Below are positions 1 to 8,707 of a stretch of DNA of 52,364 nucleotides, in pieces. The DNA comes from Roseofilum capinflatum BLCC-M114. GTDB lineage: Bacteria > Cyanobacteriota > Cyanobacteriia > Cyanobacteriales > Desertifilaceae. The notes beneath the pieces were generated by a model that searched no databases, was not told where the DNA came from, and saw nothing but the letters and a program-made list of their open reading frames with translations. A program made the position numbers and the translations under genes. Within the stretch, counting starts at the first letter, position 1. Each line of letters begins with the position of its first letter. The stretch covers positions 1 to 52,364 of the forward strand of contig NZ_JAQOSO010000021.1 of assembly GCF_030068505.1 (NCBI RefSeq), given 5' to 3'.

Positions 1-133
1 GGGAATGGGGAATGGGGAATGGGGAATGGGGAATGGGGAATAGGGAATAGGGAATGGGGAATAGGGAATAGGGAATAGGGAATAGGGAATAGGGAATAGG
101 GAATAGGGAATGGGGAATAGGCAATAGGCAATC
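1..133. repeat. Heptamer tandem repeat (GGGAATG/GGGAATA)
   Basis: The window opens inside an uninterrupted run of 7-base units, first mostly GGGAATG, then GGGAATA, decaying into GGCAATA at the right end. Short tandemly repeated repetitive (STRR) heptamers of this kind are typical of filamentous cyanobacteria. The same unit recurs just after pheA at 37911-37937. No coding potential is seen. The left end lies outside the window. Confidence 0.9.
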
Positions 134-166
134 TCCCAATCTCCCCATCTCCCTATCTCCCCAACC

Positions 167-778
167 CTACTTCGTCAACACACCATGGAGGAAAATATCG
201 GCCATGCCTTCAGCCATCTCGCGCATGGACTGGGGAGAAGCGTCGGGTTCGATAATGGTGGTATCGCTAAATCCGGCAATCACAAACATGCCCAAAAAGA
301 CCTGGGCAACGATTTTAGGGTTCATCTGGCGATACACTCCTCGATCCATAGCGGTTTGAAAAAAGGCTTCCGCCACATCCGTCATTTTATCGATCACATC
401 GGCTTGAATGCGATCGCGCAACTCTGGATGAAACTGAGCCTCCATAAAACAGACTCTCATGCGATCGGCATTGCGATGTAAACTCATCATCCGTCGTCGC
501 ATCACCTGGGCAATATCCCGATAACTGCCCATTTCGCTTAACTCCGTCAGCAGATCCGTCAAAATATCAATCCAGCCTTGGGTGGCAATTTCCAACAAAA
601 TCGCCTTCTTATTACTAAAATGCCGAAATAAAGTCCCTTCCGCCACCCCCGCCGCTTGAGCCAGATCCCTTGTGGTTGTGCCATCATATCCTCTACGGGC
701 AAACAGATGTTGGGCGGCTTCCAAAATGCGAGTGCGCGTTTGGGTTTCCGGTTTTGGCGTAGGAGTTGTTATGGTCAT
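167..778 (-). CDS. TetR/AcrR-family transcriptional regulator
   Basis: A 203-residue protein with the N-terminal TetR helix-turn-helix at about residues 17-63 (RILEAAQHLFARRGYDG, then GVAEGTLFRHFSNKKAIL), followed by an all-helical ligand-binding and dimerisation region. Length and layout fit the family. Such proteins usually repress a nearby efflux or metabolic gene until a small ligand binds, but no obvious target adjoins it here: the left side is repeat DNA and the right neighbour is a DUF3067 gene. The ligand is unknown. Confidence 0.9.
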   Translation of the reverse strand: MTITTPTPKPETQTRTRILEAAQHLFARRGYDGTTTRDLAQAAGVAEGTLFRHFSNKKAILLEIATQGWIDILTDLLTELSEMGSYRDIAQVMRRRMMSLHRNADRMRVCFMEAQFHPELRDRIQADVIDKMTDVAEAFFQTAMDRGVYRQMNPKIVAQVFLGMFVIAGFSDTTIIEPDASPQSMREMAEGMADIFLHGVLTK

Positions 779-893
779 CTTCTTAAAGTTGGGTTAATAT
801 AACTCTCTTACCCTGTTGTATTGTGATTCAGGATGACTTAGAGCAATTAATCCGTAAAACTTCACACAACCTTACAAAAGTTCTCTAAATAGG

Positions 894-1211
894 TTAAGAA
901 TCCTCCAAAATCCATTCAGAAGAGCGATCCCCCAAATCCAGGATCAACGTCAAGGCTTTTCCCAAACGGGGGCGATCGCTCGTCTGTTCAATATAAGACT
1001 GCAATTGTTCCGTCGCTCCCCAGTCTTGCAAATAGAGACAAATACGACTCAGATGGGCCAGATACTCCTCGGCAGACCAAGGGAAAGACGCTTGTTCCAA
1101 ATATTTCCACATAATTTGCACCAAGATTTTCCCCTGGCTCCTACGGATTTGCATATCGTAAGAGCGGCCCCATTTGTTCCGTAACAATTGTTGTAACTCT
1201 TCTCCGGTCAT
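894..1211 (-). CDS. DUF3067 family protein
   Basis: A small soluble protein of cyanobacteria and plastids with no established function. The characteristic core GKILVQIMWKYLEQASFP, a basic N-terminus beginning MTGEELQQLLRNKWG, and the ending RPRLGKALTLILDLGDRSSEWIL all fit the family as I know it. The frame is open upstream to 1256, but the MTGEEL start at 1211 matches the family length (105 residues) better. It is divergent from petC; this neighbourhood recurs in cyanobacteria, so a link to cytochrome b6f or electron transport is possible but is inference. Confidence 0.8.
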   Translation of the reverse strand: MTGEELQQLLRNKWGRSYDMQIRRSQGKILVQIMWKYLEQASFPWSAEEYLAHLSRICLYLQDWGATEQLQSYIEQTSDRPRLGKALTLILDLGDRSSEWILEDS

Positions 1212-1402
1212 TCTTCTGCTCCCGATCCTCAAGCTGCAAAATTCTTCAAAACTCACCGCTAAGGGGTGTTAAAAAATGTAATAATGCTCTCATACAAAGT
1301 GTAAACTGAGGATTGGCCAAATTTAAGTGGTCATCTTTGCGTAGGGGCACACTTGCCGCCTACAGACACCTAAAAAAAGTTAATCGATTAAGAAAACAAC
1401 AG

Positions 1403-1942
1403 ATGACTCAAGCTTCTGGATCGGCAGATGTCCCAAATATGGGACGGCGGCAATTTATGAACCTCTTAACCTTTGGTTCCGCAACCGGAGTGGCTCTAGG
1501 CGCTCTTTATCCGGTTGTCAACTATTTTATTCCTCCTTCCAGTGGTGGTGCTGGAGGCGGAACCACAGCGAAGGACGCGGCTGGTAATGATGTGGTGGCG
1601 AGTGAGTATTTGGCGAGCCATCCCGCAGGCGATCGCTCCCTGGTGCAAGGACTCAAAGGCGATCCCACCTATTTAGTCGTTAAACAAGATAAAACCTTAG
1701 CCAGCTACGGACTCAACGCAGTCTGCACCCATTTGGGTTGTGTTGTACCCTGGAACGCCAGTGAAAACAAGTTTATCTGTCCCTGTCACGGTTCCCAGTA
1801 CAACGCGGAAGGTAAAGTCGTTCGCGGGCCAGCTCCCCTATCCTTGGCTCTCGCCCATGCTGACGTAACCGATGATAAAGTCATTCTCAGCAACTGGGAA
1901 GAAACTGACTTCCGCACCAACGAAGACCCCTGGTGGACTTAA
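1403..1942 (+). CDS. petC: Cytochrome b6f complex Rieske iron-sulfur subunit
   Basis: This is the 2Fe-2S subunit that passes electrons from plastoquinol to cytochrome f in the thylakoid. The cluster-binding motifs CTHLGC and CPCHGS are both intact. A single N-terminal membrane anchor follows [17 protein letters not shown], then a glycine-rich hinge ([10 protein letters not shown]) that lets the head domain swing. The frame is open back to a TTG at 1313, but the ATG at 1403 gives the usual [18 protein letters not shown] start and family length (179 residues), so I prefer it. petA follows after 51 bases, the conserved petCA operon. Confidence 0.97.
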   Translation: MTQASGSADVPNMGRRQFMNLLTFGSATGVALGALYPVVNYFIPPSSGGAGGGTTAKDAAGNDVVASEYLASHPAGDRSLVQGLKGDPTYLVVKQDKTLASYGLNAVCTHLGCVVPWNASENKFICPCHGSQYNAEGKVVRGPAPLSLALAHADVTDDKVILSNWEETDFRTNEDPWWT

Positions 1943-1993
1943 ATCCCCACTTTAAGCGCTGAATTTATAAAGTCTACATCCCGTTCATAACTG

Positions 1994-2962
1994 ATGAAAT
2001 ACTGTTCTGTTTTAGCAACCTGGCGCAGGTTGGTGTTAGTGGCGATCGCGGCAATCTCTATCTTTGTCGCCTCCGATCTCCTTAACCCCCAACCCGCAGC
2101 CGCCTACCCCTTTTGGGCCCAAGAAACCGCTCCCCTCACTCCCCGTGAAGCCACCGGCCGCATTGTTTGCGCCAACTGTCACCTGGGAGCCAAACCTACG
2201 GAAGTGGAAGTTCCCCACTCCGTCCTCCCCGACACCGTATTCAAAGCTGTCGTCAACATCCCTTATGACACTGACGCACAACAAGTGTTAGGGGATGGCT
2301 CTAAAGGGGGTCTCAATGTCGGTGCAGTCTTAATGTTGCCCGAAGGATTTAAACTTGCGCCCGAAGATCGCATCTCTGAAGAACTCAAAGAAGAAACCGA
2401 AGGCCTTTATTATCAAACCTACACCGCAGAGCAAGAAAACGTAATCCTGATTGGCCCCATTCCCGGTGATGACCATCAAGAAATCGTCTTCCCCATTCTC
2501 TCTCCTGACCCCAAAACCGATAAATCCATCAACTATGGTAAATATGCCATTCATGTGGGTGGAAACCGGGGTCGCGGTCAAGTCTATCCCGCCGGAAACA
2601 ATACCAACAATACCGTTGTACCGGCTTCTGTCGCTGGAACAATCGCCAGCATTAATGAACTCGAATATGGCGGCTATGAAGTCACCATTCAACCCGCCGA
2701 TGGAGAGGCTGTTGTTGACAGTATTCCGGCTGGCCCCGAATTGATTGTTGCTGAAGGCGACGAAGTAGCCGCCGGACAAGCCTTAACCAACAATCCCAAT
2801 GTGGGCGGTTTTGGTCAAATCGATACAGAAATCGTTCTCCAAGATGCCACTCGCATTCAAGGGATGATTGCCTTCTTAGTGCTGATTATGATCACTCAAA
2901 TCTTCCTCGTTCTGAAGAAGAAACAAGTGGAGAAAGTCCAAGCAGCAGAAATGAATTTCTAA
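1994..2962 (+). CDS. petA: Cytochrome f
   Basis: The c-type cytochrome of the b6f complex, which receives electrons from the Rieske protein and passes them to plastocyanin or cytochrome c6 in the lumen. A 37-residue signal peptide ends in PAAA before YPFWAQ, whose tyrosine amino group is the axial haem ligand. The haem-attachment motif is CANCH. A single C-terminal membrane helix ([21 protein letters not shown]) anchors it in the thylakoid. Length 322 is normal. It is co-transcribed with petC upstream. Confidence 0.98.
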   Translation: MKYCSVLATWRRLVLVAIAAISIFVASDLLNPQPAAAYPFWAQETAPLTPREATGRIVCANCHLGAKPTEVEVPHSVLPDTVFKAVVNIPYDTDAQQVLGDGSKGGLNVGAVLMLPEGFKLAPEDRISEELKEETEGLYYQTYTAEQENVILIGPIPGDDHQEIVFPILSPDPKTDKSINYGKYAIHVGGNRGRGQVYPAGNNTNNTVVPASVAGTIASINELEYGGYEVTIQPADGEAVVDSIPAGPELIVAEGDEVAAGQALTNNPNVGGFGQIDTEIVLQDATRIQGMIAFLVLIMITQIFLVLKKKQVEKVQAAEMNF

Positions 2963-2985
2963 ACCTTGGGATACTCTCGCAAGAC

Positions 2986-3022
2986 AGAAACCGGGTTTCT
3001 TCATTCAAGAGACCCGGTTTCT
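2986..3022 (+). terminator. Hairpin after petA from dispersed AGAAACCGGGT repeat
   Basis: AGAAACCGGGT (2986-2996) pairs perfectly with ACCCGGTTTCT (3012-3022) across a 15-base loop, 24 bases after the petA stop. There is no strong U tract, so intrinsic termination is uncertain; it could simply stabilise the petCA mRNA 3' end. The same half-repeat occurs twice in the palindrome at 15393-15691, so it is a dispersed repeat used as a 3' structure. Confidence 0.5.
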
Positions 3023-3055
3023 CATAGATGATGACTTCAACCGCTTAAAACAGTT

Positions 3056-3784
3056 GTGGAAGAACAAGGGCGAATCACATTATCAAATTATGCCCAACAG
3101 GTAGGGGTCTCCTATAAAACAGCTTGGCGCTGGTGGAAACAGGGCAGGCTGATGGGGGAGCAGTTGGAGAATGGTTCGATTTGGATTGATGAGTCTATGC
3201 TGTTACCAGAGCGGGATTGGTTAAAAGAGCAGCTAGAAATTGCGTCTCAGGAACGGGAAGAGTTAAGAAACCTTTTGTATGAGGTTTTGTTAGAATTACG
3301 ACAGTTAAAGGGGGCTGAAGCCCCAAATCCTTGGCCGTCTGAGGTAGGGATGGACTATCGTCATTTGGTGGATTTGCTGGCGGCGGGGAGTTGGCAAGAG
3401 GCGAATGAGTATACCTGGCTATTAGTGTTGGCGCTGGCTGGATATGAGGAGGGGGACGATCTGGCTCTGGAGGAGATAGAAGCGCTGCCGAAGACCGATA
3501 TAGAGACCTTAGATCGGTTGTGGTATGAGTATAGTGAGGGTCGGTTTGGGTTTGGGGTGCAGGAATGGATTTGGCAAGAGTGCGATCGCCATTATGACCG
3601 ATTCTGCGATCGCGTGGGCTGGCGCATTCAGTCCAAATGGTTAAGCACCGATCAACTCAGATTTTCCCTCTCTGCACCCGTGGGACATCTTCCGGCCATT
3701 ATCTGGCGCAACCGTGCTTGTTATGGTTTGGGGTATCATTCCCCAGACGAAGTATTAGAAACCCTGTTTTTAGTTCGGCAATAG
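3056..3784 (+). CDS. GUN4 domain protein with N-terminal IS607/MerR-like HTH
   Basis: Residues 5-45 (ITLSNYAQQVGVSYKTAWRW, then WKQGRL and SIWI) look like the DNA-binding domain of IS607-type serine resolvases. A coiled-coil-like segment rich in Glu and Leu follows at about 55-85. From about residue 100 the protein is a GUN4 domain: MDYRHLVDLLAAGSWQEAN, TDIETLDRLWYEYSEGRFGF and CDRVGWR match the porphyrin-binding fold that assists Mg-chelatase. The start is a GTG at 3056 with no clear ribosome site. I infer a tetrapyrrole-responsive DNA-binding protein; no recombinase catalytic domain is present. Housekeeping gun4 normally lacks this HTH, so this is probably a paralogue. Confidence 0.8.
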   Translation: MEEQGRITLSNYAQQVGVSYKTAWRWWKQGRLMGEQLENGSIWIDESMLLPERDWLKEQLEIASQEREELRNLLYEVLLELRQLKGAEAPNPWPSEVGMDYRHLVDLLAAGSWQEANEYTWLLVLALAGYEEGDDLALEEIEALPKTDIETLDRLWYEYSEGRFGFGVQEWIWQECDRHYDRFCDRVGWRIQSKWLSTDQLRFSLSAPVGHLPAIIWRNRACYGLGYHSPDEVLETLFLVRQ

Positions 3785-3833
3785 GGAGCAGAAAAGAGGA
3801 AAAACTAGATTTTCCCCTTTGACCTTTTCACCT

Positions 3834-4988
3834 TCAACTCCGCATCTCTTGCCACAGTTCAGCATAACGCTGCTGGGTTTGCTCCGATACAGGCAAGAGA
3901 AATTCACTCTTGGATAAAACCGTAGGATCGGGGAATTTTATCCCAGAGTTCAGAAGAGACGCGGGTAAGTTCTCCCGGTTAGCAGTAATTAATAACGGTG
4001 AAGCAGTATCGCTAAATTGGGAGAGTTTGAGGGCTAAATCAGGATCTAAAAACTGGTTGATCCATTCCTGAAGACCAGCATGATTGGGACTTTGGGTCGG
4101 ACTCACCCAGAGATTTGCCCAAAGCGCAGTTCCAGATTGGGGAATGATGGCTTTAAGTTTATACCGATTTAACACCGGGAGGATATCCGTTGACCATCCA
4201 AGGGCTAACCAAGAATCTCCTTCAATCAGAGGTTGTAAGTATTGGTCAGAGCTATAAAATTTAACTTGTTGATTCAGGCTTTTTAGGGTGGGGAGAAGTT
4301 CGGGAATGGTGTCTAAATCGGGAGTGTTATAGGAATAACCGAGGGATTTTAGGGTTAAACCGATCGCCTCTCTGGGTTGATTGAGTAAGGAAATCTGACC
4401 TTGTAATTCTTCTCGCCATAAATCTGACCAATCTGTAGGTTCCCAACCGAGGGATTTAAATTTATCGGGTCGATAAACGATCGCCGTGGTTCCCCAACTG
4501 TAGGGAACCCCCCAAACCTCTCCATTGGGATCGAGATACCCTTGGCGATCGCGCCTCACTAAGGCTTGCCAACCCCTCGGTAATTGATCCCAAGAAAACA
4601 AAGAGGAATCGAGCGGTTGAATCAGTTGATTGGCGATCGCCTCTGTTAACCAAGCATCCCCCAGAGTCACCAGATCTGGAGGAGAGGGAGAGGTTCGCCA
4701 GAAGGCTAAATTCTTGAATAGGGAATTCTCAGAATCCTTGGGTTTGGGTTCCAGAGATTGGAACAGGCGATCGAGTTGACTCACCGGGATCACCTCTAAA
4801 CCCCCATTCTCCGGTAGAGCTGTTTTGAGTTCATTAATCAATGTCGCCGGAATAGACCCCTTTAAGATATAAATCTTTAAGTGAGTCGAGGCACTACATC
4901 CAGTCATTAAAACTGAGGCTCCACAAACGCTGGTGAGCGCTAAACCTGCCGTTTTCAGGCTTCCAGACAAAAATCTTCGACGATCCAT
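3834..4988 (-). CDS. Extracellular solute-binding lipoprotein (PotD-like, Tat signal)
   Basis: A 384-residue periplasmic binding protein of the iron/polyamine type. The N-terminus MDRRRFLSGSLKTAG carries a twin-arginine motif and the signal ends in a lipobox (LMTGCS), so it is probably exported folded and lipid-anchored. The mid region PYSWGTTAIVYRPDKF, followed by SLGWEPTDWSDLW, is typical of spermidine/putrescine-type (PotD/PotF) or Fe(III) binding proteins. No permease or ATPase gene lies beside it, so the substrate and partner transporter are unknown. Confidence 0.8.
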   Translation of the reverse strand: MDRRRFLSGSLKTAGLALTSVCGASVLMTGCSASTHLKIYILKGSIPATLINELKTALPENGGLEVIPVSQLDRLFQSLEPKPKDSENSLFKNLAFWRTSPSPPDLVTLGDAWLTEAIANQLIQPLDSSLFSWDQLPRGWQALVRRDRQGYLDPNGEVWGVPYSWGTTAIVYRPDKFKSLGWEPTDWSDLWREELQGQISLLNQPREAIGLTLKSLGYSYNTPDLDTIPELLPTLKSLNQQVKFYSSDQYLQPLIEGDSWLALGWSTDILPVLNRYKLKAIIPQSGTALWANLWVSPTQSPNHAGLQEWINQFLDPDLALKLSQFSDTASPLLITANRENLPASLLNSGIKFPDPTVLSKSEFLLPVSEQTQQRYAELWQEMRS

Positions 4989-5122
4989 AACTGAGAAAAT
5001 ATTAAGTATTTATTTACAGTTTTTACTAAAAGTTAAATGATCCAAAAATAAATCAAGAATTTTGTCAAAGCCTATCTAAAATCGTATAGAACAATCTAAA
5101 TCTTCACACCCCGGAGTTTCCT

Positions 5123-5509
5123 ATGGAAATCTTAGAAACCCAAATTATGATGCTCATGGACAAAATAGAGAGCATGTCCCATGCCATTGAACGGCTTAAT
5201 TCTAAATTCTCGGTACTCGAATCGCAACCTACTGCCAGCCATGGGACAGAAGAAGAGGCTCTCCGACCAGAACGGGCTGTAACTAGCCATTCCTATACCC
5301 AGGACTTATCGGATCTGCCCATTTGGGATCATAAAGATGTGTTAGTCGATGATGATTACGAGAATCATCGCGATCGCTCTGAATCCCGCTCAGATGCCTA
5401 TTTGTCCCCTGAACTGCAAGTGCAGCGCTTAACGGCACAACTAACGGCGGCTTATAATCGCATTGCTGCTCTAGAAGAGCAATTACTCTCAAAGCGGATT
5501 CACCTCTAG
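5123..5509 (+). CDS. Hypothetical coiled-coil protein
   Basis: Not recognised. The 128-residue product has an N-terminal amphipathic helix with heptad spacing (residues 1-35, MMLMDKIESMSHAIERLNSK), a charged and probably disordered middle rich in Asp, Glu and Arg, and a C-terminal coiled coil (VQRLTAQLTAAYNRIAALEE). It begins with an ATG 8 bases after GGAG. It is transcribed away from the solute-binding protein gene. A scaffold or adaptor role is possible from the two coiled coils but is inference. Confidence 0.65.
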   Translation: MEILETQIMMLMDKIESMSHAIERLNSKFSVLESQPTASHGTEEEALRPERAVTSHSYTQDLSDLPIWDHKDVLVDDDYENHRDRSESRSDAYLSPELQVQRLTAQLTAAYNRIAALEEQLLSKRIHL

Positions 5510-5548
5510 TGACACCCTAGGGCATAGATAGGGACAAGAATTGACCCA

Positions 5549-6640
5549 TTACCCATTAGAATACCGATCAATTAAGGTTTCGATCGCCTTAAGCAGAGTT
5601 TTTTGTGTCCAATTTTGGCAAAGGGTAGCGGCGATCGCGCAACCTCCCGCACCCACCCCTTCTTTCACAAACCCTTGTTCATACATTTGAAGTTGGCTAT
5701 AGCGAGATCCAGCAAAACTCAGTTGGGTTGCCATCAGGGGAACTGGAGGTAAGAGTTTCGCCAAACCTACCGTATCTCCAGTGGCATCTTCCGCCACCCA
5801 TCGAGTCGTCCCCACAACCACTTCAGACGTATCCCAAATACACGGTTCCTCCTGAGCAATAGCTCCGATTAAACCATACACCGCTAACATTTGAGTCCCT
5901 CCCGCCAAAAGTACGCCACTGTGTTGACTGGCGGCGATCGCCATCCCCGCCGCCACCGGTTGCATCGGATCGCCCACTGCTGCCATTAATTCCCATACCG
6001 ATCTCGACGGCTCCAACCCTCCCCCACGCTCTAACCCCCGCTTCACCACCTCAATTTTCTGCTCGTGATTACAAGTGGGATGACTACTATTGACTTTACC
6101 CGATGCCGATAATCCCAACCCCGTTAAAATTGCCAATGCAGTGGTTGTTCCCCCCACCACACATTCACCAATGATCAGATAATCCGTTTGTTGTGCCAAC
6201 TGCGCTCCCCATTTTTGACCTTGGTTAAACAGATGACGCACCACCTCTGGATCTAAAGCTTGTCCACTACTCACACAGAAGGCAGGAGTTCCTCCTAAAT
6301 CTACTGCCTCTACCGAAGGGCGATCGGGCAATCCGGCATTCAACAAGGTAATCGGAATCTGGAGTGTTTCACAAATGGCACGGGAGATAAACACTGGAGA
6401 AACCCCAGCCTGTAAAGGCGGCAACGGATAGGCATATTCAGGAGCCACTCCTTTAGATAAAAACTCAGCATCCGCCAAGCAAGTATAGCGTCGGTCTTCA
6501 GGCGTTGCCCCCGCCGCCGAGATTCCCGGAATTAAAGCCGTTTCCGTAAAACCGAGAATACACGCAAAATTTGCCCGACTTTCACGATATTTATTTAACC
6601 AAATTTTTCCCTGTTTTGACTCCGTATAAACCCTAATCAT
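5549..6640 (-). CDS. CobT-like nicotinate-nucleotide phosphoribosyltransferase family (TIGR00303 type)
   Basis: A protein related to CobT, which activates lower-ligand bases of cobamides using nicotinate mononucleotide. Family marks are LGFTETALIPGISAAGATPE near the N-terminus, then GECVVGGTTTALAILTGLG and LLAGGTQMLAVYGL. This archaeal/cyanobacterial branch is thought to replace classical CobT, but its exact reaction is less certain. The start MIRVYTES at 6640 is preferred to the ATG four codons upstream. The genome also encodes cobalamin-independent MetE (25996), so B12 use by this organism is worth checking. Confidence 0.8.
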   Translation of the reverse strand: MIRVYTESKQGKIWLNKYRESRANFACILGFTETALIPGISAAGATPEDRRYTCLADAEFLSKGVAPEYAYPLPPLQAGVSPVFISRAICETLQIPITLLNAGLPDRPSVEAVDLGGTPAFCVSSGQALDPEVVRHLFNQGQKWGAQLAQQTDYLIIGECVVGGTTTALAILTGLGLSASGKVNSSHPTCNHEQKIEVVKRGLERGGGLEPSRSVWELMAAVGDPMQPVAAGMAIAASQHSGVLLAGGTQMLAVYGLIGAIAQEEPCIWDTSEVVVGTTRWVAEDATGDTVGLAKLLPPVPLMATQLSFAGSRYSQLQMYEQGFVKEGVGAGGCAIAATLCQNWTQKTLLKAIETLIDRYSNG

Positions 6641-6642
6641 AT

Positions 6643-6700
6643 CAATGAACAATTAACAATTAACAATGAACAATTAACAATGAACAATTAACAATGAGAG
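6643..6700. repeat. AT-rich tandem repeat (AACAATTAACAATGAACAATT type)
   Basis: A cluster of alternating TGAACAATT and AACAATTAACAAT units fills the gap between the CobT-like gene and the DUF2232 gene. It is simple-sequence DNA with no coding signal and overlaps the upstream leader of the CobT-like gene. Confidence 0.85.
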
Positions 6701-6724
6701 ATTTTCTCCCCATCCCCCCATTCC

Positions 6725-7375
6725 CTATTCCCGATCCAACAACACTTCCACCCAAGCAGGAGGCAAGGGAATGGGGTTACCGAGTTTTTCCAGGAGCAAA
6801 CTAGAGACCAAATGGACAACGAATAAATAGATAAAATTATTGATTAAAACCATGACGACGGCGATCGCCTGTACGACCATAATATCCGGCTCGGCCAACA
6901 ATCCCAACTTCAGGAACATCCAATCTACCAACCCGGTAACCTGTGCCATCAAATACAGCCATAGGTCTTCACCCAGCAGAATCGACACCAACCAAATTTT
7001 AAAGAAAAATCCGATCGCCCCCAATAGCGTCCCCAAGCCAATGGACAGACACCAACTCGCGCCCCGTCGCCACATCATCCCCAACTGCACTCCCAACAGC
7101 CCAAAGGGAATCAGAAACAGGATACTGCGGGTTGGCCCCATTAACACCGTTAACAGCAAACCCGTTACCGTCATCGTCATCCAAGCATTACGACTGCCCC
7201 AGCGCAAATAGGCCAAGGCGATCGGCACGGGAAAAAAGATCCGCAATAATGGCCCTGGTGGAAAATAATAATTCACCAACCAAATTAGACTAGACGTACT
7301 CGCTAAAAACGCCGATTCAACCAAAGGCAACGTCAGATTAACCTGACTCTCCGGCTTTTGATTACCCATTCCCAT
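6725..7375 (-). CDS. DUF2232 family integral membrane protein
   Basis: A 216-residue very hydrophobic protein with about six membrane helices. The N-terminal part (LPLVESAFLASTSSLIWLVN, then YYFPPGPLLRIFFPVPIAL and LRWGSRNAWMTM) matches the cyanobacterial DUF2232 family, which resembles membrane S-components and prokaryotic permease-like proteins. Function is unestablished. It is transcribed in the same direction as the CobT-like gene but separated from it by 84 bases of repeat DNA. Confidence 0.75.
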   Translation of the reverse strand: MGMGNQKPESQVNLTLPLVESAFLASTSSLIWLVNYYFPPGPLLRIFFPVPIALAYLRWGSRNAWMTMTVTGLLLTVLMGPTRSILFLIPFGLLGVQLGMMWRRGASWCLSIGLGTLLGAIGFFFKIWLVSILLGEDLWLYLMAQVTGLVDWMFLKLGLLAEPDIMVVQAIAVVMVLINNFIYLFVVHLVSSLLLEKLGNPIPLPPAWVEVLLDRE

Positions 7376-7378
7376 TAC

Positions 7379-7628
7379 CTATAGTGTTTTTAAATGAGAT
7401 GTCTACTTGAAAAGCCCTCTCCCTCAATCCCTCTCCCACGGGAGAGGGACTTTTCTCCCCTTCTCCCTTCGACTTCGCTCCCTTCGGCTACGCTCCCTTC
7501 GACTTCGCTCAGGGCAAGCAGGGCAAGCAGGGCAGCGCCCTTCGACTTCGCTCAGGACAGCGCCTGCGGGAGAAGGGGCAGGGGGATGAGGGGCAACCAT
7601 TGATAACTCATTTGAAAACGCGATATTA
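7379..7628. mobile_element. MITE-like repeat (CCCTCTCCC family) with a second repeat nested inside
   Basis: Imperfect terminal inverted repeats (TATAGTGTTTTTAAATGAG on the left, CTCATTTGAAAACGCGATAT on the right) enclose the hairpin CCCTCTCCCACGGGAGAGGG and a second stem whose arms are CTTCTCCC and GGGAGAAG. Between these last two arms lies about 100 bases of a different repeat built from CCTTCGACTTCGCTC and GGGCAAGCA units. Three other copies (44410-44520, 47211-47300, 47977-48127) lack that insert, so it entered a pre-existing element. No transposase gene is present, as expected for a MITE moved in trans. Confidence 0.7.
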
Positions 7629-7653
7629 CCCATTACCTATTCCCTATTCCCCA

Positions 7654-8361
7654 TCAAACCATCAAGCGCTCCAAAGCCCCCAAATCGGGAATACACAGGG
7701 TATCGCGATCGGGGCGCACAATCAACTTTTTCTTTTCCAATTTACTTAGAACGCGAGTCACCGTTTCACGCGCTAATCCACTTAAAGAGCTTAATTCCCG
7801 GTGGGGTAAATTAGGAATTTCCACCCCCTCAGCCGTTTTTGTCCCTTGACCATCGGCCAAAAATAACAGAATATCCGCTACGCGGGAGGTACTATCCGAC
7901 TCTCGCAGTCGTAAGCGTCGGTTCACTTGCCGTAAGCGTCGAGCCATCAATTGGGCTAACCGAATCCCCGCTTTAGGTTCCGTATGAATCAGATGAACAA
8001 AGTCATTAGCCGGCATATTACCAATCGTTGTTGGCGCTAGGGTGATCACATCAGTCGAGCGAGGAACCTCTTCTAAGGGAGCCATTTCTCCAAACAACTC
8101 TCCCTTACCGATAATATTGAGGGTCACTTCCTTACCATCTAAATTATAAGTACGAATTTTAACCCATCCTTCCAAAATAAAATAAACCGAGCTACCCCAA
8201 TCATTTTCCAATAGAATGACTTGGTTAGAAGGATGTTCTCGCACCACCACTTGCGCCGTCGTCCGTTCAACAATCTCCTCCGGTAAGCCTTCAAAAAAGG
8301 GAGCTGATTTAATGAGTTCACGCTGATTCAATTCACCACGGGACTTGTGTCGTTCTACCAT
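7654..8361 (-). CDS. Crp/Fnr-family transcriptional regulator
   Basis: A 235-residue regulator. Residues about 20-140 form a cyclic-nucleotide-binding beta-roll (VYFILEGWVKIRTYNLDGKE, GELFGEMAPLEEVPRSTDV), then the long dimerisation helix and a C-terminal winged helix (RELSSLSGLARETVTRVLSK) with the typical E-T-V-T-R-V-L-S recognition helix. The phosphate-binding cassette reads GEMAPLEEVPRST, close to the RSA/RST pattern, so cNMP binding is possible but not assured. Neighbours give no clue to its targets. It is not confidently NtcA. Confidence 0.9.
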   Translation of the reverse strand: MVERHKSRGELNQRELIKSAPFFEGLPEEIVERTTAQVVVREHPSNQVILLENDWGSSVYFILEGWVKIRTYNLDGKEVTLNIIGKGELFGEMAPLEEVPRSTDVITLAPTTIGNMPANDFVHLIHTEPKAGIRLAQLMARRLRQVNRRLRLRESDSTSRVADILLFLADGQGTKTAEGVEIPNLPHRELSSLSGLARETVTRVLSKLEKKKLIVRPDRDTLCIPDLGALERLMV

Positions 8362-8483
8362 AAGGGTAATGTGCGGGATTCAAAAGACTAAAGGCTCTCA
8401 TAGCGACGGCTGAGGGCAGGCCATGGGTTTACACCTAAACAATAAGGCAATCATAACGTAAAGTGCCTCAAAATCTACAAGAT

Positions 8484-8621
8484 TCACTCGTCAATAGGGG
8501 CGATCGCCCTCACCACCGGTCGATCTGCCTTGGGTGAAACCTCCCTAGAAACCAAGATGAACGGGTCAGCCATCGGCGATCGCCCTCCATAATCCAGAAC
8601 CAATAAAGTTAATTTTCTCAT
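8484..8621 (-). CDS. Possible small protein (45 residues)
   Basis: An ATG preceded by a strong purine run (AAGGGGGGATTTG before the start) opens a 45-codon frame with a basic, hydrophobic N-terminus (MRKLTLLVLDYGG) and a C-terminus with ADPFILVSREVSP. Not recognised. It is divergent from the 900-codon gene at 8708. The good ribosome site is the main reason to list it; it may be spurious. Confidence 0.35.
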   Translation of the reverse strand: MRKLTLLVLDYGGRSPMADPFILVSREVSPKADRPVVRAIAPIDE

Positions 8622-8707
8622 CAAATCCCCCCTTGCCGTCCAATTTTGACTTACACTGCTTGCAGTATGCCTACCTTCAGCAGAACTGACGGAACTTCTA
8701 GTTAGGG

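Noticed and set aside
1-133. Regular direct repeats that could suggest a CRISPR array
   Set aside because: The unit is 7 bases with no spacers; it is a simple heptamer tandem repeat.
1313-1402. Thirty-codon N-terminal extension of petC starting at TTG
   Set aside because: The Rieske family starts at MTQASGS (1403); the extension is basic, has no known counterpart and needs a rare start.
2036-2779. Open frames on the minus strand inside petA (82 and 149 codons)
   Set aside because: They lie entirely opposite a clear cytochrome f gene and look like no protein; shadows of its codon pattern.
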